Origin: Alteromonas indica
GTDB taxonomy: Bacteria > Pseudomonadota > Gammaproteobacteria > Enterobacterales > Alteromonadaceae
DNA length: 64,000 nt
Assembly (NCBI GenBank): GCA_003056425.1
Contig: PYVY01000002.1
Location: 1 to 64,000 of the forward strand
Reading direction: 5' to 3'
The notes below the pieces were generated by a model. The model saw only the letters and a list, made by a program, of their open reading frames with translations, was not told the origin of the DNA and searched no databases. Below are positions 25,009-33,494 of this stretch, one piece after another (position 1 is the first letter of the stretch; each line of letters begins with the position of its first letter). The position numbers and the translations under genes were made by a program.

Positions 25009-26914
25009 GTTGTTGCTGATTGATGATAACCCTGACGACATTATGCTGGTGACGCGCGCGCTGCGTAAACAATCTGGCTGGCAATATGAGATTGATTTAG
25101 CGTACACCTCAGAAGAGGGAATTCGGGCTGCCGCCGCCAAGCGTTATGATTGTATTTTAACCGACTATAATTTTCCGGGTATATCAGGCATGGAGCTGTA
25201 TATCCGGTTAGCCAGTTGTTGCCCTGCCACCCCCATTATTGTATTGACCGGCCAGGTTGACCAGGCAATCGCTGCCCGCCTGATAAAACAGGGCGCACAG
25301 GACTATATTAATAAAGGGGCAATGTCTTCGGAAAAACTGCACCAGCTGATTTGCGACGCTATTGCCGGCAAAAATAATGACGTAAATAGCGCGGCTCCGG
25401 GCAAAGAAGAATATGATGTACTGGTTGTGGATGATAACGAAGACGATGTGGAGTTTTATATCCGTGGCTTAAGTAAACTTGACCCCGGCTATCGGTTTTC
25501 CCACGTCAACAGCGGCCAGGCGGCGCTCAAAGTCATTGATATGCGCCCGCCCGATTGTGTGTTACTGGACTATTGCTTACCCGGTGCCAACGGGCTGGAT
25601 GTTCTGAACCGTATTCTTATGCTACGGCCGCATTTGCCGGTCATTATCCTGACCGGGCAGGGCAGCGAAACCATTGCCGTAGAGTCGATAAAGCGCGGCG
25701 CTGAAAATTACATGGTTAAAGCGCAATTCAGCCCCGAATTGCTGCATCGCAATATTCGTGAAGCGGTTTCGCTGAAGCGGCTGGAAAACGCCTTGGCCGC
25801 CAAAGAACACGAACTGGAAACCAAAAACCGAGAGCTAAACAAAACTAACGCTTTTTTAGATATGGTACTGGATATTATGCCGGGCTATTTCTTTGTGAAA
25901 GATGAAAACTTCAAATTGCTGCGGGCAAATGCGCAGTTTATCGCTCTGTACCCGGATAAATCAAAAGACAAGATCATTGGCTATACTACCGTAGAAGATT
26001 ATACCGAAGAAGACGCCCGCGCTTTTTTAGAAAATGATTGCCTGGCCTTTAAACACGGTAAGCATGAGACCAACGAAACCATTCTGTTTCCCAATGGTGA
26101 GCAACGCACCCTGTTTACCCAGAAAAAACGCTTCACCGATGAAGACGGCCAGCACTTCTTAATGGGTATTGCCAGCGATGTCACCGAACGTGAAGCCCTG
26201 ATAAGCCAGTTACAAAAGTCGAACGCTGATCTGGAAGAATTTGCCTATATTGCTTCTCATGATCTGAAGTCGCCCTTAAATGGCATACGTAAATTGGTAA
26301 GTTGGATTCACGATGATTATCGCGAGCAGTTGCCGGCGGAGGTTCAAGAGTATTTCAGCCTGATTAATAGCCGGGCAGAGCGTATGGCCAGGTTACTCGA
26401 AGACTTACTTGAATACTCACGCATTGGCAGCCGACTTACCGCTCCTGAAACCATACAGCTGCACGATATGGTAGCTGACGAGCATCAGATAAATGATGGA
26501 CATGCGAATTTCACCGTGCATGTACCGCAGGTAGAAGTGGTGATGCCGCGTATCGGACTGCAAATTGTATTGGTGAACCTGCTCAGTAACACTATTAAGC
26601 ACCACGATACCGGTAAAGGGCATATTCGATTGTTATTGAACCAGGCGCCTGGTGGTTATCAGTTGGAATACAAAGACGACGGCCCGGGTATTGCCGCGCA
26701 GTACCACCACAAGGTATTCAATATGTTTCAGACCCTACGCCCCAGAGACGAAGTAGAAGGCAGTGGTATGGGGCTGGCCGTGGTCAAGAAAGTCGTCGAA
26801 CATTATCAGGGACATATTTGCTTAAACAATTGCGCCGATGGTGTTCACTTTTCTATTTTCTGGCCTTATAGCACAACTGAGGGCGCCGCCCGGGAGAACG
26901 GCAATGGTATTTAA
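24995..26914 (+). CDS. REC-REC-PAS hybrid histidine kinase
   Basis: 639-residue soluble kinase whose sensing end consists of two receiver domains. REC 1 (about residues 5-120) has DDNPDD and phospho-acceptor D57 (ILTDYNFPG). REC 2 (about 140-258) has DDNEDD and its Asp in LLDYCLPG. A coiled coil and a PAS domain (about 285-400) follow, then HisKA with SHDLKSPLNG (phospho-His near 421) and HATPase_c with GSGMGLAVVKKVV. Receiving phosphate at the N-terminus and signalling onward would place it in the middle of a relay. It overlaps its neighbours on both sides (14 bp and 11 bp). Same HisKA subclass as the first kinase of the operon. Confidence 0.9.
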   Translation: MRARRLLLIDDNPDDIMLVTRALRKQSGWQYEIDLAYTSEEGIRAAAAKRYDCILTDYNFPGISGMELYIRLASCCPATPIIVLTGQVDQAIAARLIKQGAQDYINKGAMSSEKLHQLICDAIAGKNNDVNSAAPGKEEYDVLVVDDNEDDVEFYIRGLSKLDPGYRFSHVNSGQAALKVIDMRPPDCVLLDYCLPGANGLDVLNRILMLRPHLPVIILTGQGSETIAVESIKRGAENYMVKAQFSPELLHRNIREAVSLKRLENALAAKEHELETKNRELNKTNAFLDMVLDIMPGYFFVKDENFKLLRANAQFIALYPDKSKDKIIGYTTVEDYTEEDARAFLENDCLAFKHGKHETNETILFPNGEQRTLFTQKKRFTDEDGQHFLMGIASDVTEREALISQLQKSNADLEEFAYIASHDLKSPLNGIRKLVSWIHDDYREQLPAEVQEYFSLINSRAERMARLLEDLLEYSRIGSRLTAPETIQLHDMVADEHQINDGHANFTVHVPQVEVVMPRIGLQIVLVNLLSNTIKHHDTGKGHIRLLLNQAPGGYQLEYKDDGPGIAAQYHHKVFNMFQTLRPRDEVEGSGMGLAVVKKVVEHYQGHICLNNCADGVHFSIFWPYSTTEGAARENGNGI

Positions 26915-27329
26915 CGATCAGGTAACCGTCTTTGTGGTTGAAGACGATGATGTGGACTTTATGACCATCAAGCGCAGTTTTGCCAAAACCCGAATTACCA
27001 ATCCATTGGTACGTGCCACGAATGGACAGCAAGCGCTCACCATGCTGCAAAATAAGGCCGTGGCATATCCTTTTGTAATATTACTGGACTTAAAACTACC
27101 AAAATTAAGCGGCCTGGAATTACTTAGCTCAATAAGAGCCGATGCCGGCCTGGCTGACGCCGTGGTGTTTATTTTAACCACGTCAAGTGATGAGCGTGAC
27201 ATTATCAGAAGTTACCAGCACAACGTCGCAGGGTACTTTGTTAAAGAGCAGGCCGGCAGCCATTTTCTGGATATTTGCCAGGTATTAAATGGGTATTGGC
27301 AAACGGTTCACTTTGCCGCACAAGGATAA
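26904..27329 (+). CDS. Rcp1-like single-domain response regulator
   Basis: 141-residue free receiver. ATG 26904 is chosen over an upstream in-frame start because GGGAG stands 7 bp before it and it overlaps the previous stop by 11 bp. The acidic pocket is EDDDVD (residues 13-18), phospho-acceptor D62 lies in LLDLKLPKLSG, and Thr/Ser in ILTTSSDE. The usual KP motif is replaced by FVKEQAG, so the Lys is kept but the Pro is not. No output domain. It sits between a hybrid kinase and a REC-GGDEF-EAL gene, so it probably passes phosphate between them or acts as a sink. Confidence 0.88.
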   Translation: MVFNDQVTVFVVEDDDVDFMTIKRSFAKTRITNPLVRATNGQQALTMLQNKAVAYPFVILLDLKLPKLSGLELLSSIRADAGLADAVVFILTTSSDERDIIRSYQHNVAGYFVKEQAGSHFLDICQVLNGYWQTVHFAAQG

Positions 27330-27334
27330 TGATA

Positions 27335-29050
27335 ATGGCCACCCGGGTATTACTGGTAGACGATGACGACATAGACCGACGCGCTATTAAGCGCGCACTT
27401 AATTGTAGTCATTCCCCCCATCAGATTATTGAAGTCTCTAACGCCAACGATGCATTCGTGCAAGCCGAACATCACGCTTTTGACGTCATATTGATGGACT
27501 ATCAGCTACCGGGCACCACCGGCGTTGAAGCGATAACCATATTGCGCGATAACCCCACCTTAAGCCGAGCGGCCATTATTATGCTGAGTAACCGCGCCTC
27601 TGATGAGGTTGTGGTGAATTGTATTAATGCCGGTGCACATGACTTTTTACTTAAAGAAGATGTTACTCCGGCGCAGTTAAAGCGCTCAATTTTACAATCC
27701 CAAAAACGCAGTGAACTCGAGCGAAAGCTGGTAGCAAGCTACCAGAAAGTCAGAGTACTGGCCGAGCAGGACACGCTGACCGGGCTGCATAACCGTTATT
27801 TCTTTGAACAAGCGCTCGACGCCCTGTTACTGTCTGCCAAGCGCACGCCTGAGGCTATGGTAGCGGTGATGTTACTGGATTTAGACAAATTCAAACACAT
27901 TAACGACACCTTTGGGCACCTCATAGGAGACAAACTGCTTATAGCGGTGACCGGCCGCATGAAGCGAACATTGCGCGAAAACGAAATGTTAGCGCGGCTA
28001 GGCGGCGACGAATTTGGGTTCGCCAGTGGGCATTTGTATTCACTGCAGGAAGTTCACACCGTAGCGCGGCGTATGCTAGCGGTGTTTGCCACGGAGTTTG
28101 ATATAGACGGCCACAAAATTTTTTGCCGGGGCAGTGTAGGAATTGCCCTGAGCCCGCAAAACGGCCAATCAGTAAAAGAGTTGATGAAATTTGCTGATAT
28201 AGCTATGTATCGCGCCAAACATGAGGTGGGGTCGCGCATATGTATCTTTGAAGACAATATGCAACAGGCATTTTTGCGTAAATTTAAAATTGAACAAGAA
28301 CTACGTGATGCCACTACGATGATGAATTTTGGCGTCGTGTTTCAACCTATTGTAAGCCAGGGGATCATGGTGGGCATGGAAACGCTGATTCGTTGGCCGA
28401 CCGGCCATACTACCACCGCGCCGGAAGAATTTATCCCGGTGGCAGAAGAGGCCGGGTTGATACAGCAGATTGGCCACTGGGTATTTGAAACCGCGCTGCA
28501 CAGTTTTGATGCGATTAAACCTCATTTACCCGCCGACTTTTATATCACAGTGAACGTATCGCCACGCCAGTTAGCGTTTGCCGGTTTTGCTCAATTTGTT
28601 GAACAGACGCTGGCAAAATATCAGGTCAGGCCTGAATATGTGGTTATAGAGATAACCGAAACCGCGCTGCTAAAACAGGATGACAGAGTCACTACGCAGC
28701 TTAATGCTCTTTCAGCGATGGGCGTACGCATCGCGTTGGACGATTTTGGCACCGGGTATTCCTCGCTATCTTATTTGCTGCATTGTCCGGTGGATATCGT
28801 TAAAGTCGATAAAACCATTATACAACGGATCACCGATGCTGATTCACGACATAAGCACGTACTTGAGGGCCTGGCGCTTATGTTAGCCAGGCAGCACATT
28901 GCCATAGTGGCCGAGGGGGTCGAAAGTAAAAGCCAGTCGGCCCTGTGCAACACGTTGGGTATTCTTACGCATCAGGGGTTTTTCTATCATCGTCCAATGC
29001 CGCTGGCTGCGTTAAAGCAGATTCTGGGTGCTGAAGAGTCACCGCTATGA
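27335..29050 (+). CDS. REC-GGDEF-EAL response regulator (c-di-GMP)
   Basis: 571 residues from ATG 27335, chosen over ATG 27329 because AAGGA stands at a proper 8-bp distance. REC domain (about residues 4-120) with DDDDID and phospho-acceptor D55 (LMDYQLPG). GGDEF domain (about 145-305) with an intact GGDEF active site; the product-inhibition site RxxD reads RENE, so it is altered. EAL domain (about 315-565) with ETLIRW in place of EALxR, keeping the catalytic Glu, and intact DDFGTGYSSLSYL and EGVES motifs. Both synthesis and breakdown of c-di-GMP are therefore possible; which dominates is not visible. It is the last gene of the five-gene operon and its likely output. Confidence 0.92.
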   Translation: MATRVLLVDDDDIDRRAIKRALNCSHSPHQIIEVSNANDAFVQAEHHAFDVILMDYQLPGTTGVEAITILRDNPTLSRAAIIMLSNRASDEVVVNCINAGAHDFLLKEDVTPAQLKRSILQSQKRSELERKLVASYQKVRVLAEQDTLTGLHNRYFFEQALDALLLSAKRTPEAMVAVMLLDLDKFKHINDTFGHLIGDKLLIAVTGRMKRTLRENEMLARLGGDEFGFASGHLYSLQEVHTVARRMLAVFATEFDIDGHKIFCRGSVGIALSPQNGQSVKELMKFADIAMYRAKHEVGSRICIFEDNMQQAFLRKFKIEQELRDATTMMNFGVVFQPIVSQGIMVGMETLIRWPTGHTTTAPEEFIPVAEEAGLIQQIGHWVFETALHSFDAIKPHLPADFYITVNVSPRQLAFAGFAQFVEQTLAKYQVRPEYVVIEITETALLKQDDRVTTQLNALSAMGVRIALDDFGTGYSSLSYLLHCPVDIVKVDKTIIQRITDADSRHKHVLEGLALMLARQHIAIVAEGVESKSQSALCNTLGILTHQGFFYHRPMPLAALKQILGAEESPL

Positions 29051-29059
29051 CCTTCCGGT

Positions 29060-29100
29060 TATGCCGCTATATTGATACTGGGCCAGGGCGCAGATTGCCA
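29060..29100 (-). pseudogene. Decayed copy of the metallo-beta-lactamase-fold gene tail
   Basis: The 41 bp at 29060-29100 match 29258-29298, the last codons of the gene at 29243-30298, at 34 of 41 bases in the same orientation. Read on the minus strand it encodes AICALAQYQYSGITG, against EICALVQYQHIGLAEKP in the intact gene. No other part of the gene is seen here, so this is a remnant of an old tandem duplication, with about 157 bp between copies. Confidence 0.6.
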
Positions 29101-29159
29101 TTATTTTTCAAATGTTAAACACAGTGAGGTTACTGATACACCACGCCTTACAGATGTTT

Positions 29160-29186
29160 CCGTAGCCGGAGCACGTGCTGCTACGG
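29160..29186. terminator. Hairpin between convergent signalling and MBL operons
   Basis: Stem CCGTAGC/GCTACGG with an inner AGCACGTGCT palindrome, between the ends of the rightward five-gene operon and the leftward receptor/enzyme operon. It could end transcription from both sides. Confidence 0.4.
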
Positions 29187-29242
29187 GCTACCGATTTTAA
29201 AGGATAGGGTGCCTGGCCGAAACCCGCGACCCGGGCTAACTG

Positions 29243-30298
29243 CTATGGTTTTTCAGCTAAGCCGATATGTTGATACTGGACCAGGGCACAAATTTCCAGC
29301 AACCTGAAGGCGTTGGTAACGTGGCTGACATTGCTGACGAACGGATGAGCCTGAGGGGAGCGCTGCGCCAACTGTTGTATACGCTGGGCAGTACCGTCAC
29401 GGCCCGGGTGGTTGGATAGGAACACCTCAATGTTGAGCTGCTGTACAGTTTGCTGCATGGCGAGGGCAGAATGTGCATATTGTTGTAACTGTAAGCCTTG
29501 GGGGCCAAAGTTTAGGCCAGTTCCGCCCCACAACACCGCTGTATGGGTATTCTCGCTATCTTTAACATCAAATACTACCGATAGCGTACCGGGCGTATGG
29601 CCTGGGGTGGCAAAAAACTGCACGGTAATTTCCCCCAGTGTTATGCGGCTGCGGTGGGCAACGGTGGTTACTTTCGTGGGCGCCGGGCCCCAGCGTGAGC
29701 TGTGCACCGCGACCGTACCATTTTGCAACGCCTGCCAGCCCCGTTCACTCATTAATAGTGTCGGCTGGTATTGGGCAGTTAAAAACGCCTGGCCGCCATA
29801 ATGATCACCATGCTCATGGGTAATCACAATGTACTTAATGTCAGCAGGATCAAGGCCCAGGGTGCGTAACCCTTTAACAATATATTGTTGCGCCTGAGCA
29901 GCATTATTGAGTGTATCGATTAAAATCAGCCCTTCGCTGGTTTGAATTACCCATGCAGCCACATTGCCAGCGCCTACATAATATAGATTGTCGAATACTT
30001 TGGTTGGCGCAATGGTTCGCCGGGGGAGTGTTTTACCAGTAACCCGGGAGGGTGTTAATGTGCTGGCTTCAATATCGGGCTCGTTGGGGAGAGAAACAGG
30101 CGGGGGTCCCTTCGCTCTATAGGAGGGCGCGCGCGAAGGGTGGCCAGTGCGCTGAGTTAAGTCGCACAAGGAGATCAGGCCGGGATAATCCGCGGCGTAG
30201 CGCTGTGCTTCTTCCAACAAACTCTGGGTTGAGGGGGCCGCGCACACCGGCCAGCTCAAAAGAGTGAGCAGCCAGCACACATAGTAACTACGCATCAT
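29243..30298 (-). CDS. Subclass B3-like metallo-beta-lactamase-fold hydrolase
   Basis: 351-residue exported zinc hydrolase with a cleavable signal peptide (to about A20). The zinc ligands match B3 enzymes: H161, H163, D165 and H166 in HEHGDHYGG, H234 in TPGHTPGTLS and H297 in NHPGRDG. It is longer than a usual B3 enzyme (about 290 residues) because about 75 residues precede the fold (LCDLTQ... region) and a tail EICALVQYQ follows; Cys45 and the tail Cys could form a disulfide. It starts 3 bp after the catecholate-type TonB receptor stop and shares its Fur-box promoter. Activity on beta-lactams is possible; a periplasmic hydrolase for an imported ferric compound is an alternative suggested only by context. 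Confidence 0.85.
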   Translation of the reverse strand: MMRSYYVCWLLTLLSWPVCAAPSTQSLLEEAQRYAADYPGLISLCDLTQRTGHPSRAPSYRAKGPPPVSLPNEPDIEASTLTPSRVTGKTLPRRTIAPTKVFDNLYYVGAGNVAAWVIQTSEGLILIDTLNNAAQAQQYIVKGLRTLGLDPADIKYIVITHEHGDHYGGQAFLTAQYQPTLLMSERGWQALQNGTVAVHSSRWGPAPTKVTTVAHRSRITLGEITVQFFATPGHTPGTLSVVFDVKDSENTHTAVLWGGTGLNFGPQGLQLQQYAHSALAMQQTVQQLNIEVFLSNHPGRDGTAQRIQQLAQRSPQAHPFVSNVSHVTNAFRLLEICALVQYQHIGLAEKP

Positions 30299-30301
30299 AA
30301 A

Positions 30302-32212
30302 TTAAAACCGCATTTTTGCTGAAAGCCACAAGCGACGGCCATCTTCTACATAACCGTAATCATCATAGCGTAGGGTTTTGTCTAATACATTATAGATACC
30401 GCTGAGTAACTCTAGATGGCTGTTATAACGCCAGTTCATGCCAATATCAATCAACGTTCGTGAAGGCGCCAGTATACTGCGTGAGCCCACGCTCGCCAAT
30501 TCAGTTTCTGCACCGCGAAACGTGGTGCGACTCCATAGCTCCAGGGCTTCGTGAGCTTGCCAACGTGTATTAACGGTCAGTTTATGCCGGGGTAACTGGG
30601 TCAGCGGTAAGCCTGCGTTATCGCCCGTCTTTTGTTGCGACGAGGTATAGGTATAGGCGGTATCGATATACACCGCGCCTATCTGTTGGCTCAGACTAAA
30701 CTCAATCCCGCGCGAACGCGCTTCATCAATATTGATGTTGTAGCGGGCATCTGGTTGCGCACAATACTGGAGCGGACAAGTAGCCACGCTGATTTTGTCA
30801 GAAAAATCATTGTTAAACAGGGATAGACTCGTGTTAAAAGTATTGTTCGGCGCATAATAAACCGCGATATCCTGGCTTATGGTCGTTTCGGGTTGTAGCT
30901 CGGGATTGCCATAAATATCGCCGCCGCGGCTCTCCTGTACCCAACCTGCGGCCATATCCCGTAGGTCTGGCGCACGGTAGCCTGTAGCGATACCCCCTTT
31001 GATTGTCCAGTTATCATCTAAGGTATAAACGGCATACACACGGGGGCTGTAGTGTTCATCAAACTGTTCATTGTTGTCTAAGCGCAAGCCAAAGGTAAGC
31101 GAAATATCATCAGTGGTATGCCATTCGTTTGAGCCGTATAGCGATACCTGCCGGTTCGTCAGGCTGACCCCCTGGGTTGCTATATTTTCCGACAGATCTT
31201 CATAGCTATACTCAGCGCCCAGGGTAATAGTATGGTGCTCAAGCGCCATAAAATTCCACTGAGTATTGGCCAGAGTATTGGTGATTTGTAGTTGGCGTCC
31301 CTGGTTATTCACCTCTTCTACCTGTACAAAAGAACGGCCCGTCAGGGTGTCATAGGTTCCTTCATGTGTAAGCGAATAGGTTTTGCGATCATTATCAGTA
31401 AATGAGTTGCCTGCAGTGGCAGGCTGAGAGCGGCCTGCGGTGGTACTGCGCTGCTGCTCCTGTAAGGTGGCCTGGGCCGACAAAATATCGGTAGGGCTCA
31501 GCGTGTAATGCAGCGCTGCATTGATATTACTAAGGGTTTTATCTGCATAGCCGCGCTCAATATTATCTTCAATGCGCCGTTGCGATAGCATACTGACGCT
31601 GGCATTGAGGGTGTTTGTTAGCAAAGGACCCGCCGCATATAACTGGGTCCGGTATTCGTTTCCGGCATCTTCATTCTGCTGCAGAACTGCTTCCAGACGC
31701 AGATTTCCCGCCCACTCACGACTGTCTTTTCGGGTAATAATGTTAATCACACCCCCGATAGCATCGGAGCCGTAAAGTGTAGACATGGGACCCCGTACAA
31801 CTTCAATCCGTTCTATCGCATCTACCGGCGGCAACCAATCCTGTTCGAACCCGCCACTGCTGTTAGGTTGGCTTTCCCGACCACTTTGCTTTTTACCGTC
31901 TACTAGCAAAGCGGTATATTGCGCGGGCATACCGCGAATACTGATATCCTGCCTGCTACCCCCACCTGATACCGTTACACCCGCGATATCGCGCAATACA
32001 TCTGTGACATCGCGATACGCTCTGTACGCTAATTGCTCATGATCTATCACACTGATAGACGCAGGGGCCTGAGATACCAGCTGCTGATAACCGGCAGCCG
32101 TCACACTAATGTGCTCTATATCCTCAGAGGCGGCGGCCAGCGTATTTAAAGATAATAAACACGGCATAGCGCCCAATACGGTTAAACGGAATAACGGAAT
32201 AGGTACGGGCAT
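30302..32212 (-). CDS. TonB-dependent receptor, catecholate (IrgA/FepA) type
   Basis: Outer-membrane ferric-siderophore receptor. Start ATG 32212 is chosen because it directly begins the signal peptide (MPVPIPLFRLTVLG..., cleaved near AAAS); the longer frame from 32272 would cross the Fur box. The mature protein has 616-636 residues. The plug has RGMPAQYTALLVDGKKQSG and EVVRGPMSTLYGSDAIGGV, which closely match the IrgA/CirA/FepA group that binds catecholate siderophores. The barrel ends in WLSAKMRF with terminal Phe. It is the first gene of a two-gene operon with the MBL-fold enzyme. Ligand identity is inferred from the plug type only. Confidence 0.9.
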   Translation of the reverse strand: MPVPIPLFRLTVLGAMPCLLSLNTLAAASEDIEHISVTAAGYQQLVSQAPASISVIDHEQLAYRAYRDVTDVLRDIAGVTVSGGGSRQDISIRGMPAQYTALLVDGKKQSGRESQPNSSGGFEQDWLPPVDAIERIEVVRGPMSTLYGSDAIGGVINIITRKDSREWAGNLRLEAVLQQNEDAGNEYRTQLYAAGPLLTNTLNASVSMLSQRRIEDNIERGYADKTLSNINAALHYTLSPTDILSAQATLQEQQRSTTAGRSQPATAGNSFTDNDRKTYSLTHEGTYDTLTGRSFVQVEEVNNQGRQLQITNTLANTQWNFMALEHHTITLGAEYSYEDLSENIATQGVSLTNRQVSLYGSNEWHTTDDISLTFGLRLDNNEQFDEHYSPRVYAVYTLDDNWTIKGGIATGYRAPDLRDMAAGWVQESRGGDIYGNPELQPETTISQDIAVYYAPNNTFNTSLSLFNNDFSDKISVATCPLQYCAQPDARYNINIDEARSRGIEFSLSQQIGAVYIDTAYTYTSSQQKTGDNAGLPLTQLPRHKLTVNTRWQAHEALELWSRTTFRGAETELASVGSRSILAPSRTLIDIGMNWRYNSHLELLSGIYNVLDKTLRYDDYGYVEDGRRLWLSAKMRF

Positions 32213-32244
32213 TATATAAGAAATAGCGAAATCATGGCCTGAAT

Positions 32245-32263
32245 GATAATAGTTATCAATATC
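32245..32263 (-). promoter_or_regulatory. Fur box of the catecholate receptor/MBL operon
   Basis: Plus strand GATAATAGTTATCAATATC; the minus strand matches the Fur consensus at 16 of 19 bases, the best in the window. It lies 33-51 bp before the receptor ATG at 32212. Confidence 0.85.
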
Positions 32264-32480
32264 AATTGCCACTAATTTGCACGTTGTACTTTCTTATATG
32301 GTTGTCACAAGCAATTTTTTTGAGCAAGTTATGCGCTATGGCGAAAGACACCGAATACTTTGCGCCCTCACCAGGGCTTACCGTTCAATGTATCAAACCA
32401 GTATAGTTCGCAGCGTGAATAAGCGGAGGGGCAGAGCAGGGAGCGAAGCGACTGGGGAGATTGATACGGGTTACCCAGCA

Positions 32481-32513
32481 AAGGGCGGTTCAACAGCTCA
32501 TTGAACCGCCCTT
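32481..32513 (-). terminator. Perfect hairpin after the peroxiredoxin-like gene
   Basis: AAGGGCGGTTCAA/TTGAACCGCCCTT, 13-bp perfect stem with a 7-nt loop, 79 bp downstream of the leftward gene at 32592. T-tract is weak. The rest of the stretch 32273-32591 shows no gene. Confidence 0.5.
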
Positions 32514-32591
32514 AAACAGGCGATCAATAGACGTTAAACAGCCCTTTATCCAGAATATATCTAAACTTTTATAAGCTAATTGGGGTGTTTA

Positions 32592-33143
32592 TCAGCCTGC
32601 GTGCGTACCGCGAATAGGGTAATCATTTTCCGGTTTTCTGACAAAATCCAGGCCATTCACCAGCGTCTCGATATCAGGACGGCAAAACGGGTTATTAGCA
32701 ATGTCTACAGCCAGTATTTTTCCTTCCTGGGTGACCACAAACAACCCTGGCTCAGCAAAAGGGTGATCCGTTTCTTCCGGAGAACGTGGATCTGAAATAT
32801 ACACACCTAGTTGTTGCATCTGCTCGGTAGTCAGGCCATAAGTAATGGTGAAGTTGATATCCAGGTCGTCCAAATGCGCTTCCATCTGCGCTTTGCTATC
32901 TGCGCTCACGGCAACTACATCCACCCCCATATCCAGTAACTGAGTGCGCTTTTTCTCAAGGTTGTTCAGGTATTTTGTACAGATTGGGCAATGCTTGCCC
33001 CGGTACACAATTATCAGTTGCCAGTCGGTTCCTTCTCTGGGCTTACCCAGTTCAACCTTATTTCCATCAAGGTTGGTTGCACTCATCACCGGAAAATTGC
33101 TGCCGGCGACTAATTTATTCGCATAGGAACTATTGTCTGTCAT
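32592..33143 (-). CDS. Peroxiredoxin-like (AhpC/TSA) protein
   Basis: 183 residues with a thioredoxin fold. The active-site stretch is YRGKHCPICTKYL, giving a Cys-x-x-Cys pair in place of the TxxC of classical peroxiredoxins, so it may be a peroxidase or a thiol-disulfide exchanger of the peroxiredoxin-like family. Residues 60-150 (VDVVAVSADSKAQMEAHLDDL and later PGLFVVTQEGKI) are typical of the AhpC/TSA fold. No signal peptide, so cytoplasmic. Monocistronic on the minus strand. A peroxide substrate is inferred from the family only. Confidence 0.8.
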   Translation of the reverse strand: MTDNSSYANKLVAGSNFPVMSATNLDGNKVELGKPREGTDWQLIIVYRGKHCPICTKYLNNLEKKRTQLLDMGVDVVAVSADSKAQMEAHLDDLDINFTITYGLTTEQMQQLGVYISDPRSPEETDHPFAEPGLFVVTQEGKILAVDIANNPFCRPDIETLVNGLDFVRKPENDYPIRGTHAG

Positions 33144-33390
33144 TGTGACTCCTGATAATGATTTACATTGGCCAAGAAATTTATAACTAATGGGTACGCA
33201 GGCATCGGTGTAGGGGGAAGGGTTTTAAACCATCGCCCCCACCTGGCGCGACGCACCGTATCAGTATTTACGCATCAAACAAAAATTAGCCCACTGTGCG
33301 CGTTAAACGGGCAGAAAAGTGAGGTGAACAAGAAGTGAGGTTTGCCACGGTGTAACCGCCTGCAAGGGGGAGATAACGGTTATCGAATAG

Positions 33391-33426
33391 ACACAGTTGA
33401 ATAGCCAGGAAGCTATTCAACTGTGT
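33391..33426. repeat. Perfect 15-bp inverted repeat, 6-nt loop
   Basis: ACACAGTTGAATAGC (33391-33405) and GCTATTCAACTGTGT (33412-33426) around CAGGAA. It lies downstream of the leftward Yip1-type gene, without a T-tract. The stretch 33144-33390 shows no gene. Confidence 0.75.
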
Positions 33427-33433
33427 GGTATAA

Positions 33434-33451
33434 ACGCTCTAAACAGAGCGT
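33434..33451 (-). terminator. Hairpin downstream of the Yip1-type gene
   Basis: ACGCTCT/AGAGCGT with a 4-nt loop, followed on the minus strand by TTATACC. Together with the 15-bp inverted repeat next to it this makes a double hairpin after the 33495 gene end. Confidence 0.45.
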
Positions 33452-33494
33452 GATTCTGGCATACGCCAAAGTAGTCTAATTAACTTGCAGCCGG

